Shown: positions 1 to 8,658 of the stretch, piece after piece | Position numbering within the stretch: the stretch's first letter is position 1 | Layout: each line of letters begins with the position of its first letter | Assembly: GCA_903828675.1 (NCBI GenBank) | Contig: CAIKND010000199.1 | Span: 1 to 64,000, forward strand | DNA length: 64,000 nucleotides | Reading direction: 5' to 3' | From: an uncultured Acidobacteriaceae bacterium | GTDB lineage: Bacteria > Acidobacteriota > Terriglobia > Terriglobales > Acidobacteriaceae | The notes under the pieces: generated by a model | Seen by the model: the letters and a program-made list of their open reading frames with translations, nothing else | Database searches by the model: none | Told to the model about the DNA's origin: nothing | Program-made: the position numbers and the translations under genes

Positions 1-117
1 ACGCGAAGCCGCTTGAACCCTATCTCTCCCCATTCTTCCAGCCGAAACTCGCCATCTCGCCAGGAAAAACATCTCCATCCTTTTCACTGCGAAAACAAAG
101 GCTTGATCAGAGCTTCC

Positions 118-1758
118 CTAGGCCTGATCGATGCCGCAAAGGTGGACGCTTACGCCCAACTCCGCAAACATCGCGGCCTTGGTCTGAAGGGCCTTGTCGG
201 CGACCTCAGCCGTGGGCGCATACGCGATGTTGATATGGTTGGCGCGATGCCTTGCCATGAACTGGTTGCGGCTGACGCCGTGTAGCAGCGTGTGCACGAT
301 GGGCCACTGCGGCGTAGTTTCAGCCCAACGGCGCGCGGTCTCCTCGGCAGGCAAACTGACCACCGTGCCGCGGCCGATGTCGACCTGCAGTGCGCCGCCC
401 TCGACAAACACGCGGCTCCAGACGATTTCGCCGGGCTTGCCGATTCCCTTCAGCGATCCGCCGCCAAGCGGGAAATACATTGCAGGCTGGCGTTCGCTTG
501 TCGCGCCCGCATAGCCGTCAACAAAATGGCTCGCCGGCGCTGCTCCTGAGATCTGCAGCAGCCACACGAAATCATCCAGGCCATCCCCTTTGTAATGCTC
601 GCCCCAGCGAACATCGTGCAAGGTCGTGGCGGGATCAAGACCCATCGCCGTCCAGCAGCGATTGGTAATCAGCGAGTCCACAGCTACGCATTCATCCACT
701 TCATTGAAGTGAATCACCGGGGCGCCAGGATAAAGCACTTCTTTTGTGCCTTCGGCAAACACCGGAGGACGATCCGCATTATTGAGCAGGCCTTCAGCCA
801 GGTCAGAGGCGGGGGCCATGTCTTTCAATCCCTGCTGATATTGGATGCCGATCACATCGCAGCCGTACTCCTTGGCGATGCGCACCGCAGCGATATACAT
901 TTTGCACTGATCGAGCACCTGCTCGAGAGTCAACTCGGTCGCAGGGTCCTTGCCGAATGCAAACTTGACGCCCTTGGCAACCAGCCAATCGTAAACGCCG
1001 CGAGCCTCTTCATCCCCAACCGTGCGCATCTTGGCCACCAGTGCGGACTGGCTGAGGCGCTCTTTGAAGATACCAGCCGGATTCAGCAACTCGTCGTCGA
1101 TGATGGCGTTGTACATACCCATGCAGCCCTCGTCGAAGATGCCGACGATTGCCTTGCGCCATTTGAGATCGGCGGCCAGTTCGGCGCCCAGTTTCGCGCT
1201 CTCGGCCGACAGCTTGCTCTTGTCCAGCGCATGCACGTGATTCAGATCGTGGGTGATCTTGCCATCGCGCAGCCATTCGTCCAGCGCGCCGAGGAAGAAG
1301 TCGTCGGTAAAGTCCAGGCTCCAAATGGAGGAGAATTGTTTGCCGGCCTTGACCAGCGAACCGTTCAGATTGAGCAGGCCGACCAGGCCCGGCCATTGCC
1401 CCGACCAGTTGGCCACGGTCAGGATGGGCCCCTGATGGCTGCGCAGCCCAGGCAGAACATGGTGGCTGTACTGCCATGCCGCCGTGGCAAACACCAGTTT
1501 CGCTTCCGGATGAATGTTCATAAACACATCCATGCCCATACGCTGCGACGAGATGAAGCCGTGCTTCTCCGCTTCGTTGCAGGCGTGGGCGCGGACGAGT
1601 TTGAAGCCCTTCTGCGCAAAGGCCGCAGTCAGCTTCGCTTCCATATCCCGTTGTGCCGGCCAACATTCCTGATTGGCGGAAAGTCTCAGGTCGCCGCTGG
1701 TTATGAGCAAAATTTCATCCGCTGCCGGCTTCGCTATCTCGATCTGGTGCAGTGCCAT
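118..1758 (-). CDS. L-fucose/L-arabinose isomerase-like protein
   Basis: A 546-residue soluble protein resembling the large L-fucose/L-arabinose isomerase superfamily, which interconverts aldoses and ketoses with a divalent metal. Residues around 210-230 carry DEGCMGMYNAIIDDELL, a stretch typical of uncharacterised fucose isomerase-like proteins, and the C-terminal third is rich in His and Gly as in the metal-binding domain (HTLLHGVSRNQFMARHRANH). There is no signal peptide, so it should act in the cytoplasm. It lies opposite to the lyase pair at 2.5-6.5 kb and fits sugar catabolism after polysaccharide breakdown. The actual substrate cannot be read from sequence; other hexoses or acetylated sugars are possible. 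The family call is fairly secure, the reaction is inference. Confidence 0.75.
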   Translation of the reverse strand: MALHQIEIAKPAADEILLITSGDLRLSANQECWPAQRDMEAKLTAAFAQKGFKLVRAHACNEAEKHGFISSQRMGMDVFMNIHPEAKLVFATAAWQYSHHVLPGLRSHQGPILTVANWSGQWPGLVGLLNLNGSLVKAGKQFSSIWSLDFTDDFFLGALDEWLRDGKITHDLNHVHALDKSKLSAESAKLGAELAADLKWRKAIVGIFDEGCMGMYNAIIDDELLNPAGIFKERLSQSALVAKMRTVGDEEARGVYDWLVAKGVKFAFGKDPATELTLEQVLDQCKMYIAAVRIAKEYGCDVIGIQYQQGLKDMAPASDLAEGLLNNADRPPVFAEGTKEVLYPGAPVIHFNEVDECVAVDSLITNRCWTAMGLDPATTLHDVRWGEHYKGDGLDDFVWLLQISGAAPASHFVDGYAGATSERQPAMYFPLGGGSLKGIGKPGEIVWSRVFVEGGALQVDIGRGTVVSLPAEETARRWAETTPQWPIVHTLLHGVSRNQFMARHRANHINIAYAPTAEVADKALQTKAAMFAELGVSVHLCGIDQA

Positions 1759-2016
1759 CTCACAATCTCCTCGTTTACGTTACCGTTGACTACAACGAGA
1801 AATATACACCTCCGGGGCAAGAACTGGCTCTTCTGGCGGGACAAAAACCCGGCGTAATCGCGCAGCACGCCGCCACAAGTTGTGTTGGCACGCCCTTGGC
1901 CGCGCGGGCCACCTTATCCTGGGCGATGGCCGCGGCGAAGTCCTGTTTCATCCGATCGGTATTCCTCAAGGTTGCTTAGGCCGTGGCCCCTTGATTCACT
2001 CTTCTTTATGCGGTTG

Positions 2017-2307
2017 TCAGGACTCTTGAATCCCGGCGGCGGCCATCGCGGCCCAAACCCGTTCTGGCGCAGGCCCGGTGAGCGCGAACCCTGCGCCTGT
2101 ACCTCGTGCCTGGCCCGCCGCGGCCCACAGCAGTTGCACCGCAGACCGATCCAGATCAGTTGCACCATCCAGCGATAGCCGCATCTTCCTGCCGCGTCCC
2201 AGCGCCTCAATCAAAAGCGCTTTCAACTCATGCGCGCAAGATATATCGATAGCGCCCTCAAGGCGAATCAGGCTCATCTGTTCACCGCGTTCGAGTGCGA
2301 TTGGCAA
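2017..2307 (-). CDS. STAS-domain protein (anti-sigma factor antagonist-like)
   Basis: A 96-residue single-domain protein with the STAS fold pattern: beta strand MSLIRLEGAIDI, helix SCAHELKALLIEALG, strand KMRLSLDGATDLDRSAVQLLW, and a closing helix. In SpoIIAA-type antagonists a phosphorylatable Ser or Thr follows an Asp in the DxS motif; here DRSAVQLL supplies Asp and Ser. The start chosen is a TTG preceded by AAGGAG six bases upstream, which is better placed than the internal ATG ten codons later. It would bind an anti-sigma factor or act as a scaffold in a chemosensory or regulatory complex. No partner kinase is adjacent, so the pathway is unknown. Confidence 0.7.
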   Translation of the reverse strand: MPIALERGEQMSLIRLEGAIDISCAHELKALLIEALGRGRKMRLSLDGATDLDRSAVQLLWAAAGQARGTGAGFALTGPAPERVWAAMAAAGIQES

Positions 2308-2515
2308 GGCCAGCTCCTTCTTCTAATGCCCGAGCATTTTGCCAACGCAATGCCGGCATTTTCATACGCATTTACGTTATCGGCGCATATCGAACACTTC
2401 AGAGGTCGATTGAGAGGTGCATTGATTGGAGACTTCTAAGAACACGGCGCTGCCGCGCCACGGCCAAACCCCTGGATGATTTACAATCCCGCTGTCCCGC
2501 CATGGAGGGAAACTC

Positions 2516-4417
2516 ATGTTGATTGCTCGCAGCCGCGTGCTTGCGGTCGCTTTGTCTTTTGCTTTTATTCGCGCCCTGGTTCTCCCTTTCGTTCTGACTA
2601 CCCTGGTGCTGCTTCCGATACGCTCGCATGCAGCTTCACCGCTCGATACGTTGCAGCCGCAGCATCCGCGCCTCATCGTTCACGACTCCGACCTGCCCGC
2701 CATCAAGCAGGCCATCGCCAACGACCCTTTCGTCAAGCAGTACTATCGGCAGCAACTTGCGGTGGGTGAAAAGCTGCTGACCACTCCGCCGGACGTATAC
2801 GTCATCGGAGGCTCGGAGCACACGCTGCTGGCCACGGCACGCGACCTGGAAGGCCGCATCTTCACCCTCGCCGGCCTCTACAGACTTAATGGAGACAAGC
2901 GTTTCGCCGACCGCGCCATTCAGGAGATGCTGGCCGCGGCGGCATTCCCGGACTGGTATCCGACGCACTTTCTTGACACCGCCGAAGTGACCGCGGCACT
3001 CGGCCTGGGCTACGACTGGCTCTATCCAGCATTGACGCCCGCGGACAGCGCCACAATCAAAAACGCCATTGCGACAAAGGGCATCGACCCGTGGCTTGAG
3101 CGCATCAAAAGCGGCGACGCGCTCCATCACGAGCACAACAACTGGAACCAGGTATGCAACGGCGGAGAGTCAGTCGGCGCACTTGCCATCGGCGAAGATG
3201 AACCGGTGCGTGCGCGCGGTATCCTCGATCACGCGCAAACAGCCATCGCCGAAATCATGAAGCTCTTTGCACCCGATGGTGGATTTGAGGAAGGCCCCGG
3301 CTACTGGAATTACGCCACCAGTTACAACGTGCTATACATCGCAGCGCTCGACTCGGCCCTGGGCAAGGACTTCGGCGCGGCCGATGCGCAAGGCTTCTCC
3401 ACGACCGTCGATTACCACATACAATCCACGGGCCCAACGCTTCAATTCGCCAACTTCGGCGATGCCCACCCGGATGCGTATCCTTCTCCGCAGGTGTTCT
3501 GGTTCGCGCGCCGCTTCCACCATCCGGCCTACGCGGTGAGCGAGCGCCCGATGGTTCTCAACACTCATCTGAATCCGGACGAGCAGAAGGAGAGCAGCCG
3601 CTTTGCGATGCTTGGACTGATGTGGGCGGCTATGCCGGCGACATCCGGCGACACCGCGCCGCTGCCGAAGATTGAAAGCTTCGCGCGTGTAAGCCAGGCC
3701 TACATGCGCGGCGCGTGGGGTGACGCAAACACCTGGTATGTCGGATTCAAGGGTGGAGACGCGCGCGCTTCCCACGGCCATCTCGATCTCGGCAGCTTTG
3801 TGATGGATGCCCTGGGGCAGCGGTGGGCCAGCGACCTGGCCGGCGACAACTACGGCCTGCCGGGTTACTTTGGCCGCCAGCGCTGGACCTACTACCGCAT
3901 GCGCACCGAAAGCCATAACACGCTTACCATCGACGGCCAGAATCAGGATCTCGACGCCAATTCCCCGCTCACCTCGACCGGGACGATGGGCAAGACTCTC
4001 TACGCGATTGCCGACCTCGGCCAGGCATACAAAGGCAAGCTCACCGCATGGAACCGCGGCATTGCACTCATTGAAAATCAGCGGGTGCTTGTACAGGACG
4101 AAATTGCGCCTGCGCAGCCAGTTGACTTGGTCTGGAATCTCCATACATCCGCCGCCGTCAAGATCGCCGCGGATGGCCGTTCGGCCACTCTTACTAAAGA
4201 CGGCCAGACGCTGCGGGCCGCCATAGTAGCCCCGGCTGAGGCGAAGTTCAGCACCGTAAGCACCCACATGCCGCCCCCGCAGGCCAGCAATGAGGGCATC
4301 ACCAATCTCGTCATCTCGCTGCCCAAACAGGCCACCGCACAAACCATCGCCGTTCTGTTTACGCATTCCGGGGACAAGGCCACCCCTGCTATCAAACCGC
4401 TCTCAGCGTGGAAGTAG
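2516..4417 (+). CDS. Secreted heparinase II/III family polysaccharide lyase (copy 1)
   Basis: A 633-residue exported protein. Residues 1-40 form a signal peptide with a long hydrophobic core ending near ALPIRSHAAS-like residues. The middle is an alpha/alpha toroid carrying the motif HHEHNNWNQVCNGG, and the C-terminal half has the heparinase II/III beta domain with ASHGHLDLGSFVMDALGQ and an RTESHNTL motif. Such enzymes cleave uronic acid-containing polysaccharides by beta-elimination (alginate, heparinoid or related glycans). The ATG at 2516 is preceded by GGAGGG. It is followed 158 bp later by a close paralogue with the same architecture. The true glycan cannot be deduced; the combination with a rhamnosidase in this window suggests plant or algal cell-wall polymers. 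Confidence 0.85.
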   Translation: MLIARSRVLAVALSFAFIRALVLPFVLTTLVLLPIRSHAASPLDTLQPQHPRLIVHDSDLPAIKQAIANDPFVKQYYRQQLAVGEKLLTTPPDVYVIGGSEHTLLATARDLEGRIFTLAGLYRLNGDKRFADRAIQEMLAAAAFPDWYPTHFLDTAEVTAALGLGYDWLYPALTPADSATIKNAIATKGIDPWLERIKSGDALHHEHNNWNQVCNGGESVGALAIGEDEPVRARGILDHAQTAIAEIMKLFAPDGGFEEGPGYWNYATSYNVLYIAALDSALGKDFGAADAQGFSTTVDYHIQSTGPTLQFANFGDAHPDAYPSPQVFWFARRFHHPAYAVSERPMVLNTHLNPDEQKESSRFAMLGLMWAAMPATSGDTAPLPKIESFARVSQAYMRGAWGDANTWYVGFKGGDARASHGHLDLGSFVMDALGQRWASDLAGDNYGLPGYFGRQRWTYYRMRTESHNTLTIDGQNQDLDANSPLTSTGTMGKTLYAIADLGQAYKGKLTAWNRGIALIENQRVLVQDEIAPAQPVDLVWNLHTSAAVKIAADGRSATLTKDGQTLRAAIVAPAEAKFSTVSTHMPPPQASNEGITNLVISLPKQATAQTIAVLFTHSGDKATPAIKPLSAWK

Positions 4418-4575
4418 TTTTGTTCACGTTGGCGCGCACCCATGCGTGCGTTCTTCATCAGCAAGGACGCACGCATTCCCTTTCGCTATGACGACTGCGC
4501 CGAGGATCCTCAATCAACCCGCATAGTTCCTCGCGATATATAACCCCGCTGTCATTGGATATGGAGCGCACTCCC

Positions 4576-6513
4576 ATGCACGTTGCCCGCACCCGCATTT
4601 TCTCCCCCGCCAATAGAGCGCCGGCCGTCTTCGCCTTTGCTGCCGCAGTCCTCTTCATGTTCCCATCGTGCGCTCAGGCCGCAGCGCCGCTCGATACGCT
4701 TCAGCCCGCGCACCCGCGTCTCTTCCTTCACGACGCGGACTTGCCTGCACTGAAACACGCCATCGCCGCCGACCCGTTTGTGAAAGACCAATTCGAACAC
4801 TTGAAGGCCTATGCGGACCAGCTTCTGAGTATGCCGCCCGATGTCTACTTTATCGGCGGCGTCGAGCACACGCTCCTCGACACTTCACGCGACATGGAAA
4901 GCCGCGTCTTCGCTCTTGCAGGCACCTATCGCATTACCGGCGACAAGCGCTACGCCGACCGCGCCACACTGGAGATGCTTGCAGCCGCCACTTTCCCTGA
5001 CTGGTATCCAACCCACTTTCTCGATACCGGCGAAATGACCGCTACCTTAGGACTCGGTTACGACTGGCTTTACCCAGTGCTCTCGCCCACAGACCGCGCC
5101 ACGATCAAGAATGCCATCGCTATAAAGGGAATTGATCCATGGCTCTCACGCATCAAGAACGGCGATGCCATTCATCACGAGCACAACAACTGGAACCAGG
5201 TCTGCAACGGCGGCGAATCCATTGGAGCGCTGGCGATTGCGGAAGACGAGCCGGTGCGCGCCGCGGCCATCCTCGACCATGCTCACACGGCCATCGCGGA
5301 CATCATGAAGCTGTTCGCTCCCGACGGTGGATTCGAGGAAGGCCCAACCTACTGGCTCTATGCCACTGCCTACAACCTGATGTACATCGACGCGCTGGAT
5401 ACCGCGCTGGGCACCGACTTCGGCATCTCGAACGCTGCCGGTTTCGATTCGACAGGCGACTATCACATACAGGCCGATGGACCCGCCTACCTGCTCTCGA
5501 ACTTCGGCGACGCCGGCATGGGCGGTTCCTCGGCAACAGCACAAATGTTCTGGTTCACACGCCGCTTCAACAAGCCCTTCTATGCCGCGCACGAGCGTGA
5601 CATCGCCCGCGTCAACGCGCTCTCCGCTGCCATGGCGCCCACTTCGCACGGAGAAAAATCCGACAGCCGGACAACCGGCCGTGGGCGCTTCGCCCTGATG
5701 CTGCTGCTCTGGTCTGCTCAGCAGTCTCAGACCCCCGGCGGCAACGCAAACGCACAGCTTCCACTCGTGCAGAGTTTTGCCCGCGTCGATCAGGCCTACC
5801 TGCGCAGCGCATGGGGCGACCCCAATGCCTGGTATGTCGGCTTCAAGGGCGGAGATGCACATGCCTCCCACGGCCATCTCGATCTCGGGTCGTTTGTGAT
5901 GGACGCCCTGGGGCAGCGTTGGGCCAGCGACCTGGGCCCGGACAGCTACGGCCTGCCCGGCTACTTTGGCCCCAAGCGCTGGAGCTACTACCGCATGAGG
6001 ACCGAAGGCCACAACACGCTCACAATTGACGGCGAGAATCAGGACCTGGACGCCAAAGCGCCGCTCACCTCCTCGGGCACAATGGGGAAAAGCCTCTACG
6101 CTATCGCCGACCTGGCCCAAACTTACAAGGGCAAGCTCACCGCCTGGCACCGCGGTGTGGCACTCCTCGACAAGCAGCGCATGCTGGTGCAGGACGAAAT
6201 CGCTCCAGCGGCGGCGGTCGATGTCGTTTGGAATTTCCATACGTTCGCCACGGTGGAGATCTCAAAGGACGGGCGCTCGGCCAAGCTCACCCAGGGCTAT
6301 GTGACGCTTAGCGCCCGAATTCTCTCCCCTGCAGGAGCAGCGTTCAGCACCGCGAGCACCGAGGCAGCGCCTCCGCAGGAACCCAATACCGGACTCACGA
6401 ATCTCGTGATTTCCCTAGGCAAGCAGTTCTCCGCCCAAACCATCGCCGTCCTTTTCACTCAACCCGGCGACAAAGCCACGCCAAAGATTATGCCGCTTTC
6501 GGCATGGAAGTAG
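4576..6513 (+). CDS. Secreted heparinase II/III family polysaccharide lyase (copy 2)
   Basis: A 645-residue paralogue of the gene just upstream, alignable from the signal peptide to the last residues (both end LSAWK). It keeps HHEHNNWNQVCNGG, ASHGHLDLGSFVMDALGQ and an RTEGHNTL motif. A loop around residue 350-385 is longer than in copy 1 (about a dozen extra residues rich in Ser, Gly and Lys). A TTG at 4555 would add seven residues, but alignment of the leader with copy 1 and the GGAG at 4563-4566 favour the ATG at 4576. The upstream region repeats the copy-1 leader (shared CCCGCTGTC and ATGGAG), so promoter and gene were duplicated together. A strong terminator follows. Confidence 0.85.
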   Translation: MHVARTRIFSPANRAPAVFAFAAAVLFMFPSCAQAAAPLDTLQPAHPRLFLHDADLPALKHAIAADPFVKDQFEHLKAYADQLLSMPPDVYFIGGVEHTLLDTSRDMESRVFALAGTYRITGDKRYADRATLEMLAAATFPDWYPTHFLDTGEMTATLGLGYDWLYPVLSPTDRATIKNAIAIKGIDPWLSRIKNGDAIHHEHNNWNQVCNGGESIGALAIAEDEPVRAAAILDHAHTAIADIMKLFAPDGGFEEGPTYWLYATAYNLMYIDALDTALGTDFGISNAAGFDSTGDYHIQADGPAYLLSNFGDAGMGGSSATAQMFWFTRRFNKPFYAAHERDIARVNALSAAMAPTSHGEKSDSRTTGRGRFALMLLLWSAQQSQTPGGNANAQLPLVQSFARVDQAYLRSAWGDPNAWYVGFKGGDAHASHGHLDLGSFVMDALGQRWASDLGPDSYGLPGYFGPKRWSYYRMRTEGHNTLTIDGENQDLDAKAPLTSSGTMGKSLYAIADLAQTYKGKLTAWHRGVALLDKQRMLVQDEIAPAAAVDVVWNFHTFATVEISKDGRSAKLTQGYVTLSARILSPAGAAFSTASTEAAPPQEPNTGLTNLVISLGKQFSAQTIAVLFTQPGDKATPKIMPLSAWK

Positions 6514-6546
6514 CCCGTTCTTCGCGCATAGGCGAAGTTGCAAAAA

Positions 6547-6580
6547 GCAACCTCCGGCCTAGCTGGGGGTTGTTTTTTTT
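6547..6580 (+). terminator. Rho-independent terminator after lyase copy 2
   Basis: GCAACCTCC pairs with GGGGGTTG (eight pairs, one G-U) across a 10-base loop and is followed by eight consecutive T residues. It starts about 33 bases after the stop codon of the second lyase, so it should end the lyase transcript and isolate it from the hydrolase gene at 6677. Confidence 0.85.
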
Positions 6581-6676
6581 GCTGGGGGCCTCGGACCCCA
6601 TCGCCGTTGTTGCTCCCTGCGCCACCAATAGCGGAATTGGCATAAGATATATATCGCTTTCGTCAGCGGAGGATTC

Positions 6677-7666
6677 ATGAACAAGCCCGCGCAACACAAG
6701 AAATCCAAACCGAGAGCATCTGCCCCTTTGTCCGCCTCTGCCTTCGAGCAGGCGTGGAGCGACCCGCGCGCACAGAAGGGGCCACCCTCCCCGCCGCCTA
6801 CAGTTTCAGGCCGCTGGCTGCTGGGCGCGGTCGCCATCGCCATACCTGCCGCCGCGCTGTGCGCGTGGGCCGTGCTGTGCCTGCTCTTCTGGCAAGGAAG
6901 CTGGCAGTTGCTCTACCATCCGGCATCTGCAGTCACGCGCACGCCGGCAAGCGTGGGCCTGGCCTTCGACTCCGTCGGCTTCGCAGCAACGCAAACCGGA
7001 GAACCCCTGCTGAGAGGCTGGTGGATTTCCGCCGCACCCGGCTCCCGATACGCGAGCTATACAGTCCTTTATCTGCACGGACAGGACGGCAACATCGGCG
7101 ACACGGTCGATTCGCTGGCGGTTCTGCATGGGATCGGCGTCAATGTACTGGCCTTCGACTACCGGGGCTACGGTCAAAGCCGGTTCGCCCGCCCCAGCGA
7201 GGTCCGATGGCGCGAAGACGCCGAATCCGCCCTCAAGTACCTGACCGGGACCCGCCACATTCCAGCCAATACCATCGTTCTCGACGGCGACGCCCTCGGC
7301 GCAAACCTGGCCCTTCAAACCGCTGCCGATCATCACGAGTTGGCCGGCGTCATCCTTCACGACCCGATCCCGGATGCAATCAATGTGGTCCTCAGTGACC
7401 CCCGCGCCCGCCTGATCCCCGCGCGTTTACTGGTACAAGACCGTTATGAACTCGACAAGCCAGCAACAGCGCTTCAGATCCCGTCGCTGTGGCTTCTTCA
7501 GATCGCTTCACCACCGAACCTTTACATGGTCAGTCAATCTTGGGTTTTCAAGGAAGTGAGCGCCCGCAAGAAGCTCCTGTGGCTCCCTGCACGAACACTC
7601 GCGCCCAAGGAGGAGTTGGACGCACTTTCCAGCTTGCTGGACGATCAGCCCACTTCGACCCGCTGA
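6677..7666 (+). CDS. Membrane-anchored alpha/beta-hydrolase fold protein lacking the nucleophile
   Basis: A 329-residue protein with a disordered N-terminal tail (residues 1-48), one transmembrane segment at about 53-80 and a C-terminal alpha/beta-hydrolase domain outside the membrane. The domain shows the usual oxyanion-side motif YLHGQDGN, the FDYRGYGQS turn and the strand-turn-helix where the nucleophile elbow should be. That elbow reads GDALGA rather than G-x-S-x-G, because the Ser codon position is GCC (Ala). If the alignment is right the protein cannot work as a classical serine hydrolase. Start ATG has GGAGG at good spacing. It could be a pseudo-enzyme with a binding role; homologues of this YfhR/BEM46-like type are usually of unknown substrate. 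Confidence 0.75.
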   Translation: MNKPAQHKKSKPRASAPLSASAFEQAWSDPRAQKGPPSPPPTVSGRWLLGAVAIAIPAAALCAWAVLCLLFWQGSWQLLYHPASAVTRTPASVGLAFDSVGFAATQTGEPLLRGWWISAAPGSRYASYTVLYLHGQDGNIGDTVDSLAVLHGIGVNVLAFDYRGYGQSRFARPSEVRWREDAESALKYLTGTRHIPANTIVLDGDALGANLALQTAADHHELAGVILHDPIPDAINVVLSDPRARLIPARLLVQDRYELDKPATALQIPSLWLLQIASPPNLYMVSQSWVFKEVSARKKLLWLPARTLAPKEELDALSSLLDDQPTSTR

Positions 7667-7694
7667 CCCGTTAACTCGCACCCTTGCCGCCGCA

Positions 7695-8624
7695 CTACCG
7701 CGGCATGTCGCGGTGCAGTGCTTTCACCTGGTAGCCGGCCTTCTTGAGCCGCCTGAACATCTCTTCGGCCATCATCACACTGCGGTGCTGCCCGCCGGTG
7801 CAGCCGAAGGCGACGGTCAGGTAGCTTTTGCCCTCCCCCACGTAATGCGGCAGCAGGTAGAGCATCAGTTCAGTGACTTTGTCGAGAAATTCGGTGGTCT
7901 GGGGAAAGCCGCGTACATAGTCCGCAACTTTGGGGTCGAGACCGGTCTTCTTGCGAAACTCCGGCACAAAGTGGGGATTGGGCAGGAACCGCACATCGAA
8001 AACCATGTCCGCGTCCAGCGGCACGCCATTCTTGAAGCCGAAGCTGAGGCAGGAAACCAGGAGCCGTTGGGTCTTTTCCTCATGGCCAAACCGGGCCTGA
8101 ATATTCGCACGGAGTTCATGCACGTTGAAATTCGAAGTGTCGATCAGGGTGTCCGCGACATTGCGAATGGGGTCCAGCAGTTGCCGCTCTTCCACAATCG
8201 AGCGTGACACTGTCTCTGACCCGCCCAAGGGATGGGGCCGCCGCGTCTCGGAGTAGCGGCGAACCAGCGACGCATCCTGCGCATCGAGAAACACCACCCG
8301 CGTATGCAGGCGCTTCTTTACGCCTTTAAGCATCTCCGGCAGCCGGTCCAGCGTTGCACCTTCACGCACATCCACCACAATGGCTGCCTTTTCCACCTCA
8401 GCGGATTTGCTTACCAGAACAGCAAAATCCGGGAGAAGCTCCAGGGGCAGATTGTCTACGCAGTGATAGCCCAGATCCTCAAAGGCCTTGAGCGCTGAGG
8501 CTTTACCCGCGCCCGAAATTCCGGTCACGATCACCAGTTCTTTCAATGGCGTGGTTGCTGGCTTGGCGTGCTTGGCGGCCACCCGCGGTAAGGCCGCACG
8601 GGGCGCCTGCTTGAGTGGCGTCAT
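7695..8624 (-). CDS. rapZ: RapZ-family RNase adapter / nucleotide-binding protein
   Basis: A 309-residue protein of the RapZ (YvcJ) family, normally 280-300 residues. The N-terminal P-loop domain has TGISGAGKASALKAFEDLG and the hallmark YHCVDNLP; the C-terminal domain ends with FGCTGGQHRSV and RDMPR, the segment that in Escherichia coli RapZ senses glucosamine-6-phosphate and binds small RNAs. The Walker A Ser/Thr after Lys is Ala here, a departure from the canonical loop that may alter nucleotide handling. The first 28 residues are a basic extension. In other bacteria this protein controls glmS or cell-envelope precursor supply; no hpr/ptsN gene is adjacent, so the local role is inferred from the family. 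Confidence 0.92.
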   Translation of the reverse strand: MTPLKQAPRAALPRVAAKHAKPATTPLKELVIVTGISGAGKASALKAFEDLGYHCVDNLPLELLPDFAVLVSKSAEVEKAAIVVDVREGATLDRLPEMLKGVKKRLHTRVVFLDAQDASLVRRYSETRRPHPLGGSETVSRSIVEERQLLDPIRNVADTLIDTSNFNVHELRANIQARFGHEEKTQRLLVSCLSFGFKNGVPLDADMVFDVRFLPNPHFVPEFRKKTGLDPKVADYVRGFPQTTEFLDKVTELMLYLLPHYVGEGKSYLTVAFGCTGGQHRSVMMAEEMFRRLKKAGYQVKALHRDMPR

Positions 8625-8658
8625 GCGCTCATGCTACACCGATGGACATACTTTGTGC

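Noticed and set aside
595-1857. Plus-strand 420-codon frame over the isomerase gene
   Set aside because: Shadow of a high-GC gene; no family motifs and no ribosome site, whereas the minus strand carries a clear isomerase-like protein.
3332-4366. Minus-strand frame opposite lyase copy 1
   Set aside because: The mirrored frame recurs opposite copy 2, as expected from duplicated sequence; no protein features.
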